A DNA stretch of 39,383 nucleotides from a virus. A program made the translations under genes and the position numbers. The stretch is from positions 1 to 39,383 of the IMG/VR virus record IMGVR_UViG_3300015374_000025, one strand, 5' to 3'. This document shows positions 16,119-22,784 of this stretch, piece after piece (position 1 is the first letter of the stretch; each line of letters begins with the position of its first letter). Under the pieces are notes generated by a model that made no database searches, was not told the DNA's origin, and worked only from the letters and a program-made list of their open reading frames with translations.

Positions 16119-16354
16119 GCCGACACCGCCGTAGCCCGCACGAGCCAGTCCGTGAACGGCACCCCAAGCCACTCCGCGACCACGGAGATCTCGTCCAGCG
16201 ACACGTCCATCTCGCCGTTGAAGCGCCGTGACGCCGCCGACTGACTGATCTGGAGTAGGCTGGCCAAGTCGTTGACCGTCTTCCGCTGTCGTGCCATCTC
16301 GGCTCGGAGTTCGGCGGCGACGGCTTCGCGGTAGGTGCTGGGACTTGTAACCAT
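16115..16354 (-). CDS. Cro-like XRE-family regulator
   Basis: A 79-residue protein with an HTH_XRE domain (TVNDLASLLQISQSAASRRFNGEMDVSLDEISVVAEWLG) covering most of it. It is divergent from the repressor and is the first gene of the leftward early operon, so a Cro-like role is likely. The ATG at 16354 is 6 bases after a good -10 (TACTGT on this strand), so the mRNA is probably leaderless; an upstream GTG is unnecessary. Confidence 0.8.
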   Translation of the reverse strand: MVTSPSTYREAVAAELRAEMARQRKTVNDLASLLQISQSAASRRFNGEMDVSLDEISVVAEWLGVPFTDWLVRATAVSA

Positions 16355-16390
16355 GTGGGTACAGTAGGCAGGCCTCGGGTACAAATGCAA
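16355..16390 (-). promoter_or_regulatory. Leftward early promoter, leaderless
   Basis: On the minus strand a -35 TTGCAT (16385-16390) and -10 TACTGT (16361-16366) are separated by 18 bp. The -10 is followed by exactly 6 bases, then the start codon of the Cro-like gene. This geometry puts the transcription start at or beside the ATG. Confidence 0.65.
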
Positions 16391-16424
16391 GCACCTAATG
16401 ACATTCCGTCGGTATACGGGTACA
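16357..16424. promoter_or_regulatory. Three GGGTACA operator half-sites in the switch region
   Basis: GGGTACA occurs at 16357-16363, 16377-16383 and 16418-16424. Start-to-start spacings are 20 and 41 bp, about two and four helical turns, so the sites lie on one face of DNA. The first overlaps the leftward -10, the second lies in its spacer, and the third overlaps the repressor -10. The third extends to CGGGTACATTCCCG, with dyad-like ends. These are the natural candidates for repressor and Cro binding. Confidence 0.6.
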
Positions 16425-16432
16425 TTCCCGGT
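16398..16432 (+). promoter_or_regulatory. Repressor promoter, leaderless
   Basis: A -35 ATGACA (16398-16403, 5/6 match to TTGACA), a 17-bp spacer, and -10 TACATT (16421-16426) lead, after six bases, to the repressor ATG at 16433. The -10 overlaps an operator, suggesting that the repressor controls its own synthesis. Confidence 0.65.
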
Positions 16433-16804
16433 ATGAAGTACTCATCTGGAACCACGTCCGTACTTGGGCGCGCCATCTCAGCGGAGGTTCGAGGCCGACT
16501 TGCAGCAGAGCGGCTGAACCTTCGCGAGTTCTCCCAGGCAGCCGGTTTCGCGTCGCACAACTACCCGGCAATCCGGCTGCGCGACGAACGTCCTTTCACT
16601 GCGGACGACGTCCAGTTGATCGCCAACTACTTCGAAGAGGACCCTCACGAGTTCGTGAAGAAGGCGTGGCAAAACCACAGCGAACGTCTCTACGACGAGC
16701 TGCTATTTGACCGCGACAACGTCACCCAACTGCCCACGCCCAAAGCGCCGGCCGAGCTGGTCAAGCGTGCTGCGCGCAAGACAACGAAGCCCAAGAAGCC
16801 GTGA
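16433..16804 (+). CDS. Lysogeny repressor (HTH protein)
   Basis: A 123-residue protein with an HTH-like region at residues ~10-60 (ISAEVRGRLAAERLNLREFSQAAGFASHNYPAIRLRDERPFTADDVQLIANYFEEDP). The C terminus is Lys/Pro-rich (AARKTTKPKKP). It is first in the rightward operon with ImmA/IrrE and the integrase, and divergent from the Cro-like gene, so it is very likely the immunity repressor. It lacks a LexA-like self-cleavage domain, which fits control by the neighbouring peptidase. The ATG chosen follows a leaderless promoter. Confidence 0.75.
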   Translation: MKYSSGTTSVLGRAISAEVRGRLAAERLNLREFSQAAGFASHNYPAIRLRDERPFTADDVQLIANYFEEDPHEFVKKAWQNHSERLYDELLFDRDNVTQLPTPKAPAELVKRAARKTTKPKKP

Positions 16805-17262
16805 GTGTCGCAACCGCCACCTACGGTCAGAGCATGACCCTGCCTCACCCGTGGCGCCGCCTTCGTGAGCTGCCGGAGATCACGCTCGAGTGGCATGACG
16901 GCGGAGATGCGGGTTGGTACGACTTCGCCACGCAGACGATCAGCCTGCGGCGGGGGATGTGCCAGGCCGAACGTCGCTCAACCTTGCGTCACGAGCTCGA
17001 GCATCACTACCGAGGCACGTTCCTCGAGAGCCTGCTCGAGCGCGAGGAGGCCGCCTGCGAGCTCGCAGCTGCTCGGGACCTGATCGACATCCGCAAGCTG
17101 GGGGAGGCGCTCGCCTGGTCTCTGGACCTCAACGTGGTGGCCGACGAGCTGTGGGTGGATCCGGCCCTGGTGGAGATTCGATGCCGGCGACTGCACCCGG
17201 CCGAGCGCGCCTACCTGCGTGAGCGCCTCGTGCACTGGGGCGACGTTGAGGAGCAGGGCTGA
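16801..17262 (+). CDS. ImmA/IrrE-family metallopeptidase
   Basis: A 153-residue protein with HELEHH (the HExxH zinc motif) followed by EREEAACELAAARDLI, which gives the downstream Glu ligand typical of ImmA/IrrE peptidases. In ICEBs1 ImmA cuts the repressor ImmR; here the gene is right behind the repressor with a GTGA overlap, so the repressor is the likely substrate and lysis would be induced through it. An ATG at 16834 is another start. Confidence 0.8.
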   Translation: MSVATATYGQSMTLPHPWRRLRELPEITLEWHDGGDAGWYDFATQTISLRRGMCQAERRSTLRHELEHHYRGTFLESLLEREEAACELAAARDLIDIRKLGEALAWSLDLNVVADELWVDPALVEIRCRRLHPAERAYLRERLVHWGDVEEQG

Positions 17263-17780
17263 TGGCTACCGAGACCGAAGAACTTCAGACACTGATGCTG
17301 CAGATTCAGGCGGGCATCGTGTTGCTCGAGGAGATCATGGATCGCGAGGTCGGGGGGGATTGGGTTAAGCCGACCCGGGGGTCGAGTGTTGCCGGTCGTT
17401 ACGCCTGGGGTCAGCTGTCCATGGCGTGGCTCAATCTCGGCTCGATGCTCATGCGCGATCCAGACTTTCAGGCCTGGACCATTCCACCGCTCGTATCGCG
17501 GAGCTCGAAAGGTGAGACCACTTCACTTGAGTTTGCTCAGGACGGCACCGTAGAGATCAATCCAGTCGAGGCAATGGACCTGGATCTCAACCAGGTGCCG
17601 CGCGAGGTTCTCAGGGTCATCGACAAGCCGACAGAGCCGCGATACACGCTCGACGAGGCGCGTGCACTCCTCGAGATCTGTCAGCAGCACCAGTGGGTGG
17701 TCGACGTAGACGAACACGGGCGACCTCGGGGCGTCAAATGTTCGACCGAAGGTTGCGGCGAACGGCGGCCTCTCCGATGA
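17262..17780 (+). CDS. Unknown protein of the lysogeny operon
   Basis: A 172-residue protein with a helical N-terminal part and C-terminal DEARALLEICQQHQWVVDVDEHGRP. There is a Cys pair near the end (KCSTEGCGERR). I do not recognise the family. It starts with a 1-base overlap with the peptidase stop (TGATG) and lies before the integrase, so it is made in lysogens. Superinfection exclusion, host defence or a helper for the repressor are options without evidence yet. Confidence 0.65.
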   Translation: MATETEELQTLMLQIQAGIVLLEEIMDREVGGDWVKPTRGSSVAGRYAWGQLSMAWLNLGSMLMRDPDFQAWTIPPLVSRSSKGETTSLEFAQDGTVEINPVEAMDLDLNQVPREVLRVIDKPTEPRYTLDEARALLEICQQHQWVVDVDEHGRPRGVKCSTEGCGERRPLR

Positions 17781-17799
17781 CGCCGGGCGGAGCATAGGC

Positions 17800-19038
17800 A
17801 TGGCCACCTTCGACAAGCTCCCGTCAGGGAAGTGGCAGGCCTCCGTCGTCACGCCGATCAGGCTGGCCAACGGACGGCACAAGCGGATCACCAAGACCCA
17901 CGCGCTCAAGCGCGTTGTCGAGGACTGGGCGGACATCCAGGAGGGTGCGATCGCCGCCGGCACCTGGACAAGCCGTACGGCCTCGAATGCGAAGCGCGAC
18001 CTGACGCTGGGGGAGTACCGCGAGCTGTGGGTCAAGACCCGCATCGCCGACGGCGCGACCTCGGCCAAGAACGAGTCGCAGTGGCGAACGCACATCGAGC
18101 CGGTGTGGGCCGGCCATCCGCTGAGCCTCATCACGCGCCAGGAGATCAAGGCCTGGGTGCACCGGATGCACACCGAGCAGTGCCCCGGCTGCAGGGCGTA
18201 CCCCGGTACGACTCAGACGGGCGTCCTGCGGCGCCACAAGCGGCCCTCTGGCACGATCTGCTCGCGGGCGGGCGCCGCGCCCGGCCTGGGCGCTTGGACC
18301 GTGCAGGGAGCCGCGGCGCACCTGTCCGGTCTGCTGTCGGCTGCGGTCGAGGACGGCCTGCTGGACGCCAGCCCGGCCACGCAACTGAACCTGCCGACGG
18401 CCGCGCCCAAGCCGATCTTCTACTGGACCCGCGAGGAAGCCTCCGCCCTGCTGCTCGAGCTCGGCGGCAGCGACGCCTTGGCGGTCGACCTGAACATGCA
18501 CATCGGTCTGCGCCCGGGCGAGCTGTTCGGCATGCGCCGGCAGTACGTCGACACGTCGGCCTGGCTGATCCACGTGCACGGCGTCGCGACCAGGCGAGGC
18601 TGGCGGCCGTACGCCAAGACGACCATGAGCCACCGCGCCGTGCCGATCCCACGGCACCTCCGCGAGCCGATGCTGGCTCACGTGCTCGACCTCGGGCCGG
18701 ATGACCTGGTGTTCCCCGGCCCGCAGGGCGGCTTGCAGAACGATCGCAACTACGCGCAGCGGGTGTTCGAGCCCGCACTGAAGCGCGCCAAGGTCCGGCC
18801 GGGCACGCCATACGACATGCGCCACACTGCGGCGTCCTGGCTCGTGCAGCTCGGCGTCGACCTGCTGCGCGTACAGGAGCTGCTCGGCCACGAGAAGTAC
18901 TCGACGACGCTGCGCTACTCGCACCTGCGGCCCGGCCAGTTCGGCGAGGTCATCGACGCCTGGGGAAGCGAGCCGCTGGATCCGCGGGGCAATCCTGCGT
19001 CCCCATCACGTCCCCATACGTCGATCGAGCCGCGCTGA
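17800..19038 (+). CDS. int: Tyrosine site-specific integrase
   Basis: A 412-residue protein with an N-terminal arm/core-binding part. The catalytic domain shows GLRPGELFG (Arg), the DMRHTAASW motif (H-x-x-R region), LLGHEKYSTTLRYSHL (final His and nucleophile Tyr). An insertion with Cys residues (QCPGCRA...TICSRAGAAPG) lies between the core-binding and catalytic parts and is also seen in other actinobacterial integrases. It follows a GGAG ribosome site. attP lies just downstream, and one arm site is within its 3' end. Confidence 0.95.
   Translation: MATFDKLPSGKWQASVVTPIRLANGRHKRITKTHALKRVVEDWADIQEGAIAAGTWTSRTASNAKRDLTLGEYRELWVKTRIADGATSAKNESQWRTHIEPVWAGHPLSLITRQEIKAWVHRMHTEQCPGCRAYPGTTQTGVLRRHKRPSGTICSRAGAAPGLGAWTVQGAAAHLSGLLSAAVEDGLLDASPATQLNLPTAAPKPIFYWTREEASALLLELGGSDALAVDLNMHIGLRPGELFGMRRQYVDTSAWLIHVHGVATRRGWRPYAKTTMSHRAVPIPRHLREPMLAHVLDLGPDDLVFPGPQGGLQNDRNYAQRVFEPALKRAKVRPGTPYDMRHTAASWLVQLGVDLLRVQELLGHEKYSTTLRYSHLRPGQFGEVIDAWGSEPLDPRGNPASPSRPHTSIEPR
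18996..19016 (+). repeat. attP arm-type repeat pair, int side
   Basis: CGTCCCCAT occurs at 18998-19006 and again at 19009-19017 (11-bp step) in the 3' end of the integrase gene. The whole 21-bp segment differs by one base from the segment at 19235-19255 on the other side of the tRNA core. It is likely an integrase arm-binding site. Confidence 0.65.
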
Positions 19039-19053
19039 GTCTGTCGCCAGAAC

Positions 19054-19092
19054 GACGAAAAGCCCCCGGGATCTGTTGGGATTCCGGGGGCT
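19054..19092 (-). terminator. Rho-independent terminator, minus strand, downstream of the tRNA-derived core
   Basis: AGCCCCCGG at 19061-19069 pairs with CCGGGGGCT at 19084-19092; on the minus strand the stem is followed by TTTT. It starts 8 bases past the 3' end of the tRNA-Val sequence on its strand, so after integration it would stand right behind the rebuilt tRNA gene. It may also weakly stop the integrase mRNA on the plus strand. Confidence 0.75.
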
Positions 19093-19100
19093 ATTCCTTG

Positions 19101-19145
19101 TGGGCGATACAGGACTTGAACCTGTGACCTCTTCCGTGTCAGGGA
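19101..19145 (-). other. attP: attP core: 3' half of tRNA-Val(GAC)
   Basis: On the minus strand this reads anticodon loop CTGACAC (19136-19142, anticodon GAC), 3' anticodon stem GGAAG, variable AGGTC, T arm ACAGG-TTCAAGT-CCTGT (19109-19125), 3' acceptor strand ATCGCCC (19102-19108) and discriminator A. The 5' half is absent: the five bases before the loop are CATCC where CTTCC would be needed. This is the usual form of a phage attachment core that restores a host tRNA gene on integration. No CCA is encoded. Confidence 0.85.
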
Positions 19146-19234
19146 TGAAGAATGCGCAGGTCAGCAGTTGTCGGCGCTGCGATACCGGGCTTTTTAGTGT
19201 TCATTTTGTCCAGAATGTCCCGTTCGATACCGTG

Positions 19235-19255
19235 TGCGTCCCCATGACGTCCCCA
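19235..19255 (+). repeat. attP arm-type repeat pair, far side
   Basis: CGTCCCCAT at 19237-19245 and CGTCCCCA at 19248-19255 repeat the int-side pair with the same 11-bp step. The position, about 90 bp beyond the core, is typical of the second attP arm. Confidence 0.65.
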
Positions 19256-19296
19256 CGAGCGAGGCTCTGTCGGTGCCGGTGGCTACGGTGGAGCGC

Positions 19297-19545
19297 ATGA
19301 AGGACGAGCTCACAGACCGCGACCGCGAGATGCTCGCGCTCGAGCGGCTGTGGTGGCAGTACTCGGGTGCCAAGGCAAACGAGATCCGCAAGAGGTTCGA
19401 CCTGTCGGACACGCAGTACTACCAGCAGCTCAACGCCCTGCTCGACCGCGAGGCCGCGCTGGCTCACGACCCGCTCTTGGTGAAGCGGTTGCGCCGGCTG
19501 CGCGAGCAGCGTCAGCGATCGCGGTCAGCACGGCGACTCGGTTAG
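19297..19545 (+). CDS. DUF3263-family protein
   Basis: An 82-residue protein (LTDRDREMLALERLWWQYSGAKANEIRKRFDLSDTQYYQQLNALLDREAALAHDPLLVKRLRRLREQRQ) that closely follows the pattern of DUF3263, a small actinobacterial HTH-like family found in host genomes and phages. The function is not known; the fold suggests DNA binding. It lies just past attP, where cargo or captured host genes are often found. Its stop overlaps the stop of the convergent gene by two bases. Confidence 0.75.
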   Translation: MKDELTDRDREMLALERLWWQYSGAKANEIRKRFDLSDTQYYQQLNALLDREAALAHDPLLVKRLRRLREQRQRSRSARRLG

Positions 19546-19832
19546 CGCCGCTGCACGTCGCGAGCTCTAACCCAGAGGTACGGGGTGATCAGGCGCGAGT
19601 CATTGACGACGACGCAGACGTGGGATCTGTTCCATCGGATCGCCACTCCCTCGAGGTGTTCGACGCCGGCCTCGGCGAACTCCACGCGGACGATGACCTC
19701 GAGCTGCTTGTCGTCGGGCTGGTCCTTGAGCGTCCGAGCGTCGGCTGGCCAGGACTCGTTCAGGATCTTGGGACGGGTGTGCTTGGCGCGCGGGTCGCGG
19801 AATGAGTGGTCGGCGCCAGGGCCTTCGGGCAT
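19542..19832 (-). CDS. Unknown small protein
   Basis: A 96-residue protein, not recognised. The N-terminal half is charged (PKILNESWPADARTLKDQPDDKQLEVIVRVEFAEAG), and the C-terminal half looks beta-rich (VAIRWNRSHVCVVVNDSRLITPYLWVRA). It lies after the late terminator and convergent with the DUF3263 gene, so it probably has its own promoter. The ATG at 19832 is a guess; a further upstream start runs into the terminator. Confidence 0.5.
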   Translation of the reverse strand: MPEGPGADHSFRDPRAKHTRPKILNESWPADARTLKDQPDDKQLEVIVRVEFAEAGVEHLEGVAIRWNRSHVCVVVNDSRLITPYLWVRARDVQRR

Positions 19833-19857
19833 GCGCCGAGCGTACGTCCGGGGAACG

Positions 19858-19891
19858 ACGAAAAGCCCCACCACCTGTGAGGTGATGGGGC
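19858..19891 (-). terminator. Late-operon terminator
   Basis: GCCCCACCACCT (19865-19876) pairs with AGGTGATGGGGC (19880-19891) with one mismatch; on the minus strand TTTT follows. It lies at the end of the late gene block. Seventeen bases at its T-run side (19853-19869) are identical to those at the attP terminator (19050-19066). Confidence 0.8.
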
Positions 19892-19928
19892 GTTCGTGAC
19901 CGTGCCGCGGGGATGTCGGCGCGGGCGT

Positions 19929-20090
19929 CTACTTGCGCGGGTCGAACGACTGCGCAGGCAGCCGCACCAGTCGCCAGCGCCGGAGCTCGTCCCACAAGAG
20001 GCCGAAGACGACCCGGTGCATGTCCACCAGGCCGAGCACAAGGTCGGCGGGGAGGTGGCGCAGGGACTCGTACGGTGCGTGGTGGCTCAT
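19929..20090 (-). CDS. 53-residue protein in the lysis cassette
   Basis: Begins MSHHAPYESLRHLPADLVLGLVDMHRVVFGLLWDELRRW. It has an amphipathic, partly hydrophobic middle and a basic C terminus. The start overlaps the preceding peptide's stop by 4 bp. It is the last gene of the late operon; a role in lysis is possible from position only. Confidence 0.5.
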   Translation of the reverse strand: MSHHAPYESLRHLPADLVLGLVDMHRVVFGLLWDELRRWRLVRLPAQSFDPRK

Positions 20091-20191
20091 GAGGTCCACC
20101 GGCCGGCCAAGAACGCCAGGGCAGGCGCCCAGGCGGGCGACGTGACGACGAGAGCCGCCCACCCGAGGGCGGCGGCCTGCTCGCGCCTCAT
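20087..20191 (-). CDS. 34-residue membrane peptide
   Basis: A tiny gene: MRREQAAAL followed by a hydrophobic helix (GWAALVVTSPAWAPALAFLAG) and RWTS. It starts 4 bases after the holin-like gene's stop and ends with a 4-bp overlap with the next gene. It might be a small holin partner or antiholin. The evidence is spacing and hydrophobicity. Confidence 0.45.
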   Translation of the reverse strand: MRREQAAALGWAALVVTSPAWAPALAFLAGRWTS

Positions 20192-20195
20192 GGAC

Positions 20196-20378
20196 TTACT
20201 CGGCGTTCTTCGGTGCCACGTAGACGAACCCTCCGCCGACAACGAGACCGGCGCCGAAAGCGATCCAGGCCTCCTTGCTGGTGAAGTCGCCGTCAGCCAT
20301 GGCGGTTCCGGCCGAGACCGCGATAGCGCCGACGGCGCCTGCGACGGCCTTGCTGATGGGTGCGAATGCGTTCTTCAT
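20196..20378 (-). CDS. Holin-like small membrane protein
   Basis: A 60-residue protein: MKNAFAPISK, a first hydrophobic helix (AVAGAVGAIAVSAGTAMA), a short polar turn, a second helix (AWIAFGAGLVVGGGFVYVA) and a charged end. Two membrane segments and the position right after the endolysin fit a class II-type holin. The ribosome site AAGGAG is well placed. It could also be a structural or host-modifying membrane protein. Confidence 0.6.
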   Translation of the reverse strand: MKNAFAPISKAVAGAVGAIAVSAGTAMADGDFTSKEAWIAFGAGLVVGGGFVYVAPKNAE

Positions 20379-20395
20379 GATGGTGCTCCTTCGGT

Positions 20396-22081
20396 TTACG
20401 TGAGAGTCAGCACGAACTGCAGCGGGTAGTGGTCCGAGAGGTTGACGCCGGCTTCGTTCGCCCGGCCCCACCTGCGCACCCTGACGTTCGCTGCCTTGTG
20501 CGCGAGCACCCCGTCCAGGTGCTTGCCGGTGCGGAAGGTCGAGACAGTGCGATCGCCCTTCTCCTCGAAGTTGTAGGCGTCGAGAGCGTGGAACGGGTTG
20601 TCCGTGGTCGAGCCGTCCCAATTGAGGTCACCGGTGACGACCCGGTTCGTGTCCTTGATGCCGAGCTCGTCGCAGTCCGAGCGCCACTGGGCGAAGATCG
20701 AGCGCAGCTGCTTGGCCTGCTTGGCGGCGTCCCGGTAGTCGGTGTGCACCTCGAGGAACGAGAACGGAATGCCCCCCTTCTCGGCGAAGATCGCGGCGCC
20801 CCACTTCGTGTTGTCGAGGTAGGCGTACAGCGTGTCCTTGTAGGCCTTGCGCGGCGCGGTCTTGGTGATCGAGGTCTTGTGCCAGATCGCCTTGGCGCGC
20901 TCCTCCCAGGGGAACAGGTCACCGATGACGTAGTTCATCCCGGCGCGCAGATCGTCCTGGCTCGCCTCGCACGTCACGAACGCCTCGAAGCCGATCGCCA
21001 GCGCCCACCGGGCGACGTCGTCACCACGGGTCGCGTTCTCGGCTTTGTAGCCGCTGCTGACGTTCGACCCGGCGATGTTCCAGTGCAGGCCGGTGACGGA
21101 CGTAGGCGGTGGCGGTGGCGCGCTGTCGAGCTTGGCGAACGTCTGCGCGCCGGGAAACCCGTCTGATGCGCCTCCGACCTTGACGGCATCCCCGCTCGAG
21201 CCGAAGCCCCAGGCCACCTGCAGGTTGGACAGGTCGTTGCGCTCTGTCGAGCTGAACACGTCGTCGGGGGTCCACGTGGGGAAGCCCAGCGCTTCGTTCC
21301 AGACGTTGATGCGCTCGCCGAGCTTGAGCACGTCGGGCGACTGCGCGCCCAGCTTCCACGTCGACGCCTGGCCCCACACGGGCCCAGCGGGCACGGGGGT
21401 CGGCGTCGGGTCAGTGACGGGCTCAGGCGTTGGCGTCACCGCGCCCGTGGCGAGCTGCACCAGCTTGGCGATCGGGAACGCCCCAGGGTCGCCGTGCGCG
21501 TTCTCAGGCACATGCTGGTGGCCCACGATGCCGTAGTTGGCCTGCCACTCCGAGAAGCTCATGCGGTACTTGCTCGCGCCGTACGACGAGGGGTATCCGC
21601 CCCATCCACGCGGTGCGCCGTCCTTGAGCTGGAACTTCGGCCAGCTGACGTCGAACCACCTGAGCAGCTCGGCGATGCCGGCGAGGAACCAGTCAGGCGC
21701 CGCCGGCATGTAGATGTAGTCGACACCGGCCTTGTAGGTGCGGCCGTTGACGGTCCAGGTGTCACGGTGTGCGTAGTCGCAGGTGCCGACGAGCTCGAGC
21801 TGCACGCAGCCCAGCGTGTTCGTCTCGACGCCTCCGCCCAAGTTGACCAGGGCCCGCGCTGAGCGGTTGGCGGCGAAGTGCTGGCGCACCTTGACCGTCC
21901 TGGTCGCGAAGTCCGGCCGCAGGGTGAAGTGCGGAGCAACCGCGCCGCCGGAGTAGCCCGGCCAGGTCATGCCCTCCGTCGAGTGCAGGACGATGTTGTT
22001 GGCGTCCATCAGCGAGCCGACGTACAGCCCGCCGAACCACTGGGACGCGCGGTCAGCGCCTGGGTAGATGGTCGTGCTCAT
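20396..22081 (-). CDS. Endolysin: amidase + peptidoglycan-binding-like domain + EEP nuclease/phosphatase domain
   Basis: A 561-residue protein in three parts. Residues ~1-210 are an N-acetylmuramoyl-L-alanine amidase (amidase_2/PGRP type) with likely zinc ligands H33, H188 or H190 and D198. After a Pro/Thr linker, residues ~240-320 resemble a wall- or peptidoglycan-binding domain ending in DGFPGAQTFAKL. After a PPPPP linker, residues ~328-561 carry the endonuclease/exonuclease/phosphatase fold with its full signature: N335, E372, H446, D485 and N487 (GDLN), D523, and D550-H551 (SDH). The first two parts cut the cell wall. The third would hydrolyse phosphodiesters or phospho-groups; the target is unknown. 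The ribosome site CAGGAG is strong, and holin-like genes follow. Confidence 0.88.
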   Translation of the reverse strand: MSTTIYPGADRASQWFGGLYVGSLMDANNIVLHSTEGMTWPGYSGGAVAPHFTLRPDFATRTVKVRQHFAANRSARALVNLGGGVETNTLGCVQLELVGTCDYAHRDTWTVNGRTYKAGVDYIYMPAAPDWFLAGIAELLRWFDVSWPKFQLKDGAPRGWGGYPSSYGASKYRMSFSEWQANYGIVGHQHVPENAHGDPGAFPIAKLVQLATGAVTPTPEPVTDPTPTPVPAGPVWGQASTWKLGAQSPDVLKLGERINVWNEALGFPTWTPDDVFSSTERNDLSNLQVAWGFGSSGDAVKVGGASDGFPGAQTFAKLDSAPPPPPTSVTGLHWNIAGSNVSSGYKAENATRGDDVARWALAIGFEAFVTCEASQDDLRAGMNYVIGDLFPWEERAKAIWHKTSITKTAPRKAYKDTLYAYLDNTKWGAAIFAEKGGIPFSFLEVHTDYRDAAKQAKQLRSIFAQWRSDCDELGIKDTNRVVTGDLNWDGSTTDNPFHALDAYNFEEKGDRTVSTFRTGKHLDGVLAHKAANVRVRRWGRANEAGVNLSDHYPLQFVLTLT

Positions 22082-22139
22082 AGCGATCTCCTGAGGGGTC
22101 GACAAGATGCCCGCGCGACGGCGGGCGATGAAATGGTGG

Positions 22140-22583
22140 TTAGCGGCCGAGAAGACCGGTGGCGCGGCGGTACTGGCGGTAGAACCACCAGCCGACGCCT
22201 TCGTGATCACGGATCTGGGCTGCGAGCAGCACCCAGGTGCGCATGAGCATGGACGACCAGGTCAAGCCGACCCAGACGGTGACGAGCCAGTCCTTGCCCC
22301 AGAACAGCGGGCCGATGATCCTGACCAAGCCGGCGGCGATGATCACGGACAGGACCGCGAACGCCAGCAGCAGCAGCGATGTCCCGAACCAGTGCCGGTG
22401 CGGGTGTTCAGGGATGTAGGCGACGATGAACAGGACCGTCACCGGCATGGTCGCGAGGATCGTCCACAGCTGGGTGTCATGGAACCCGAACACGAACTGT
22501 CCGAGCAGGCACAGGATGATGACGGGGATCACGCCGGCGGCGACCTTCCTCATGCTGTGCAGCCAGCCGGTGATGCCCCTCAT
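22140..22583 (-). CDS. Multi-pass membrane protein, holin candidate
   Basis: A 147-residue protein with about four hydrophobic helices: VAAGVIPVIILCLLGQFVFG, LWTILATMPVTVLFIVAYI, LLLLAFAVLSVIIAAGLVRIIG and LVTVWVGLTWSSMLMRTWVLL. The C-terminal tail is charged (WFYRQYRRATGLLGR). It lies between small tail-related genes and the endolysin, so it may be a holin. The start overlaps the coiled-coil gene's stop by 4 bp; an ATG at 22553 is possible. Confidence 0.65.
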   Translation of the reverse strand: MRGITGWLHSMRKVAAGVIPVIILCLLGQFVFGFHDTQLWTILATMPVTVLFIVAYIPEHPHRHWFGTSLLLLAFAVLSVIIAAGLVRIIGPLFWGKDWLVTVWVGLTWSSMLMRTWVLLAAQIRDHEGVGWWFYRQYRRATGLLGR

Positions 22584-22783
22584 GCGTGTCTCCCTCGCAG
22601 CGTGTTCAAGAACCTGTCGGTGAGGTGGTTCTCCCGGACCGTTTCCTCTGCCCAGCGAGCCGTGGCGTGCGCCTCCGGTGCGCGGGCCCTGACAGCTTGG
22701 AGACGCTGCTCAGCGGCAGCCTCGGCCTGCTTGGCCTGCTCGAGCGCCTCGTGATCGCGTCGCCACCCGCTGAACAGGCCCAT
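22580..22783 (-). CDS. Small coiled-coil protein
   Basis: A 67-residue, almost wholly helical and charged protein (RRDHEALEQAKQAEAAAEQRLQAVRARAPEAHATARWAEETVRENHLTDRF). Similar short coiled-coil proteins are common just before the lysis genes of actinophages (the DUF7620-like group, from memory). Its function is unknown. Confidence 0.65.
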   Translation of the reverse strand: MGLFSGWRRDHEALEQAKQAEAAAEQRLQAVRARAPEAHATARWAEETVRENHLTDRFLNTLRGRHA

Positions 22784-22784
22784 G

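Noticed and set aside
17523-18173. Minus-strand open frame of 216 residues under the unknown gene and integrase
   Set aside because: No ribosome site, no motif, and it lies opposite integrase coding sequence with proper codon pattern.
19101-19145. A functional phage tRNA gene
   Set aside because: Only the 3' half is present; the 5' acceptor, D arm and 5' anticodon stem are absent, so it is an attachment core.
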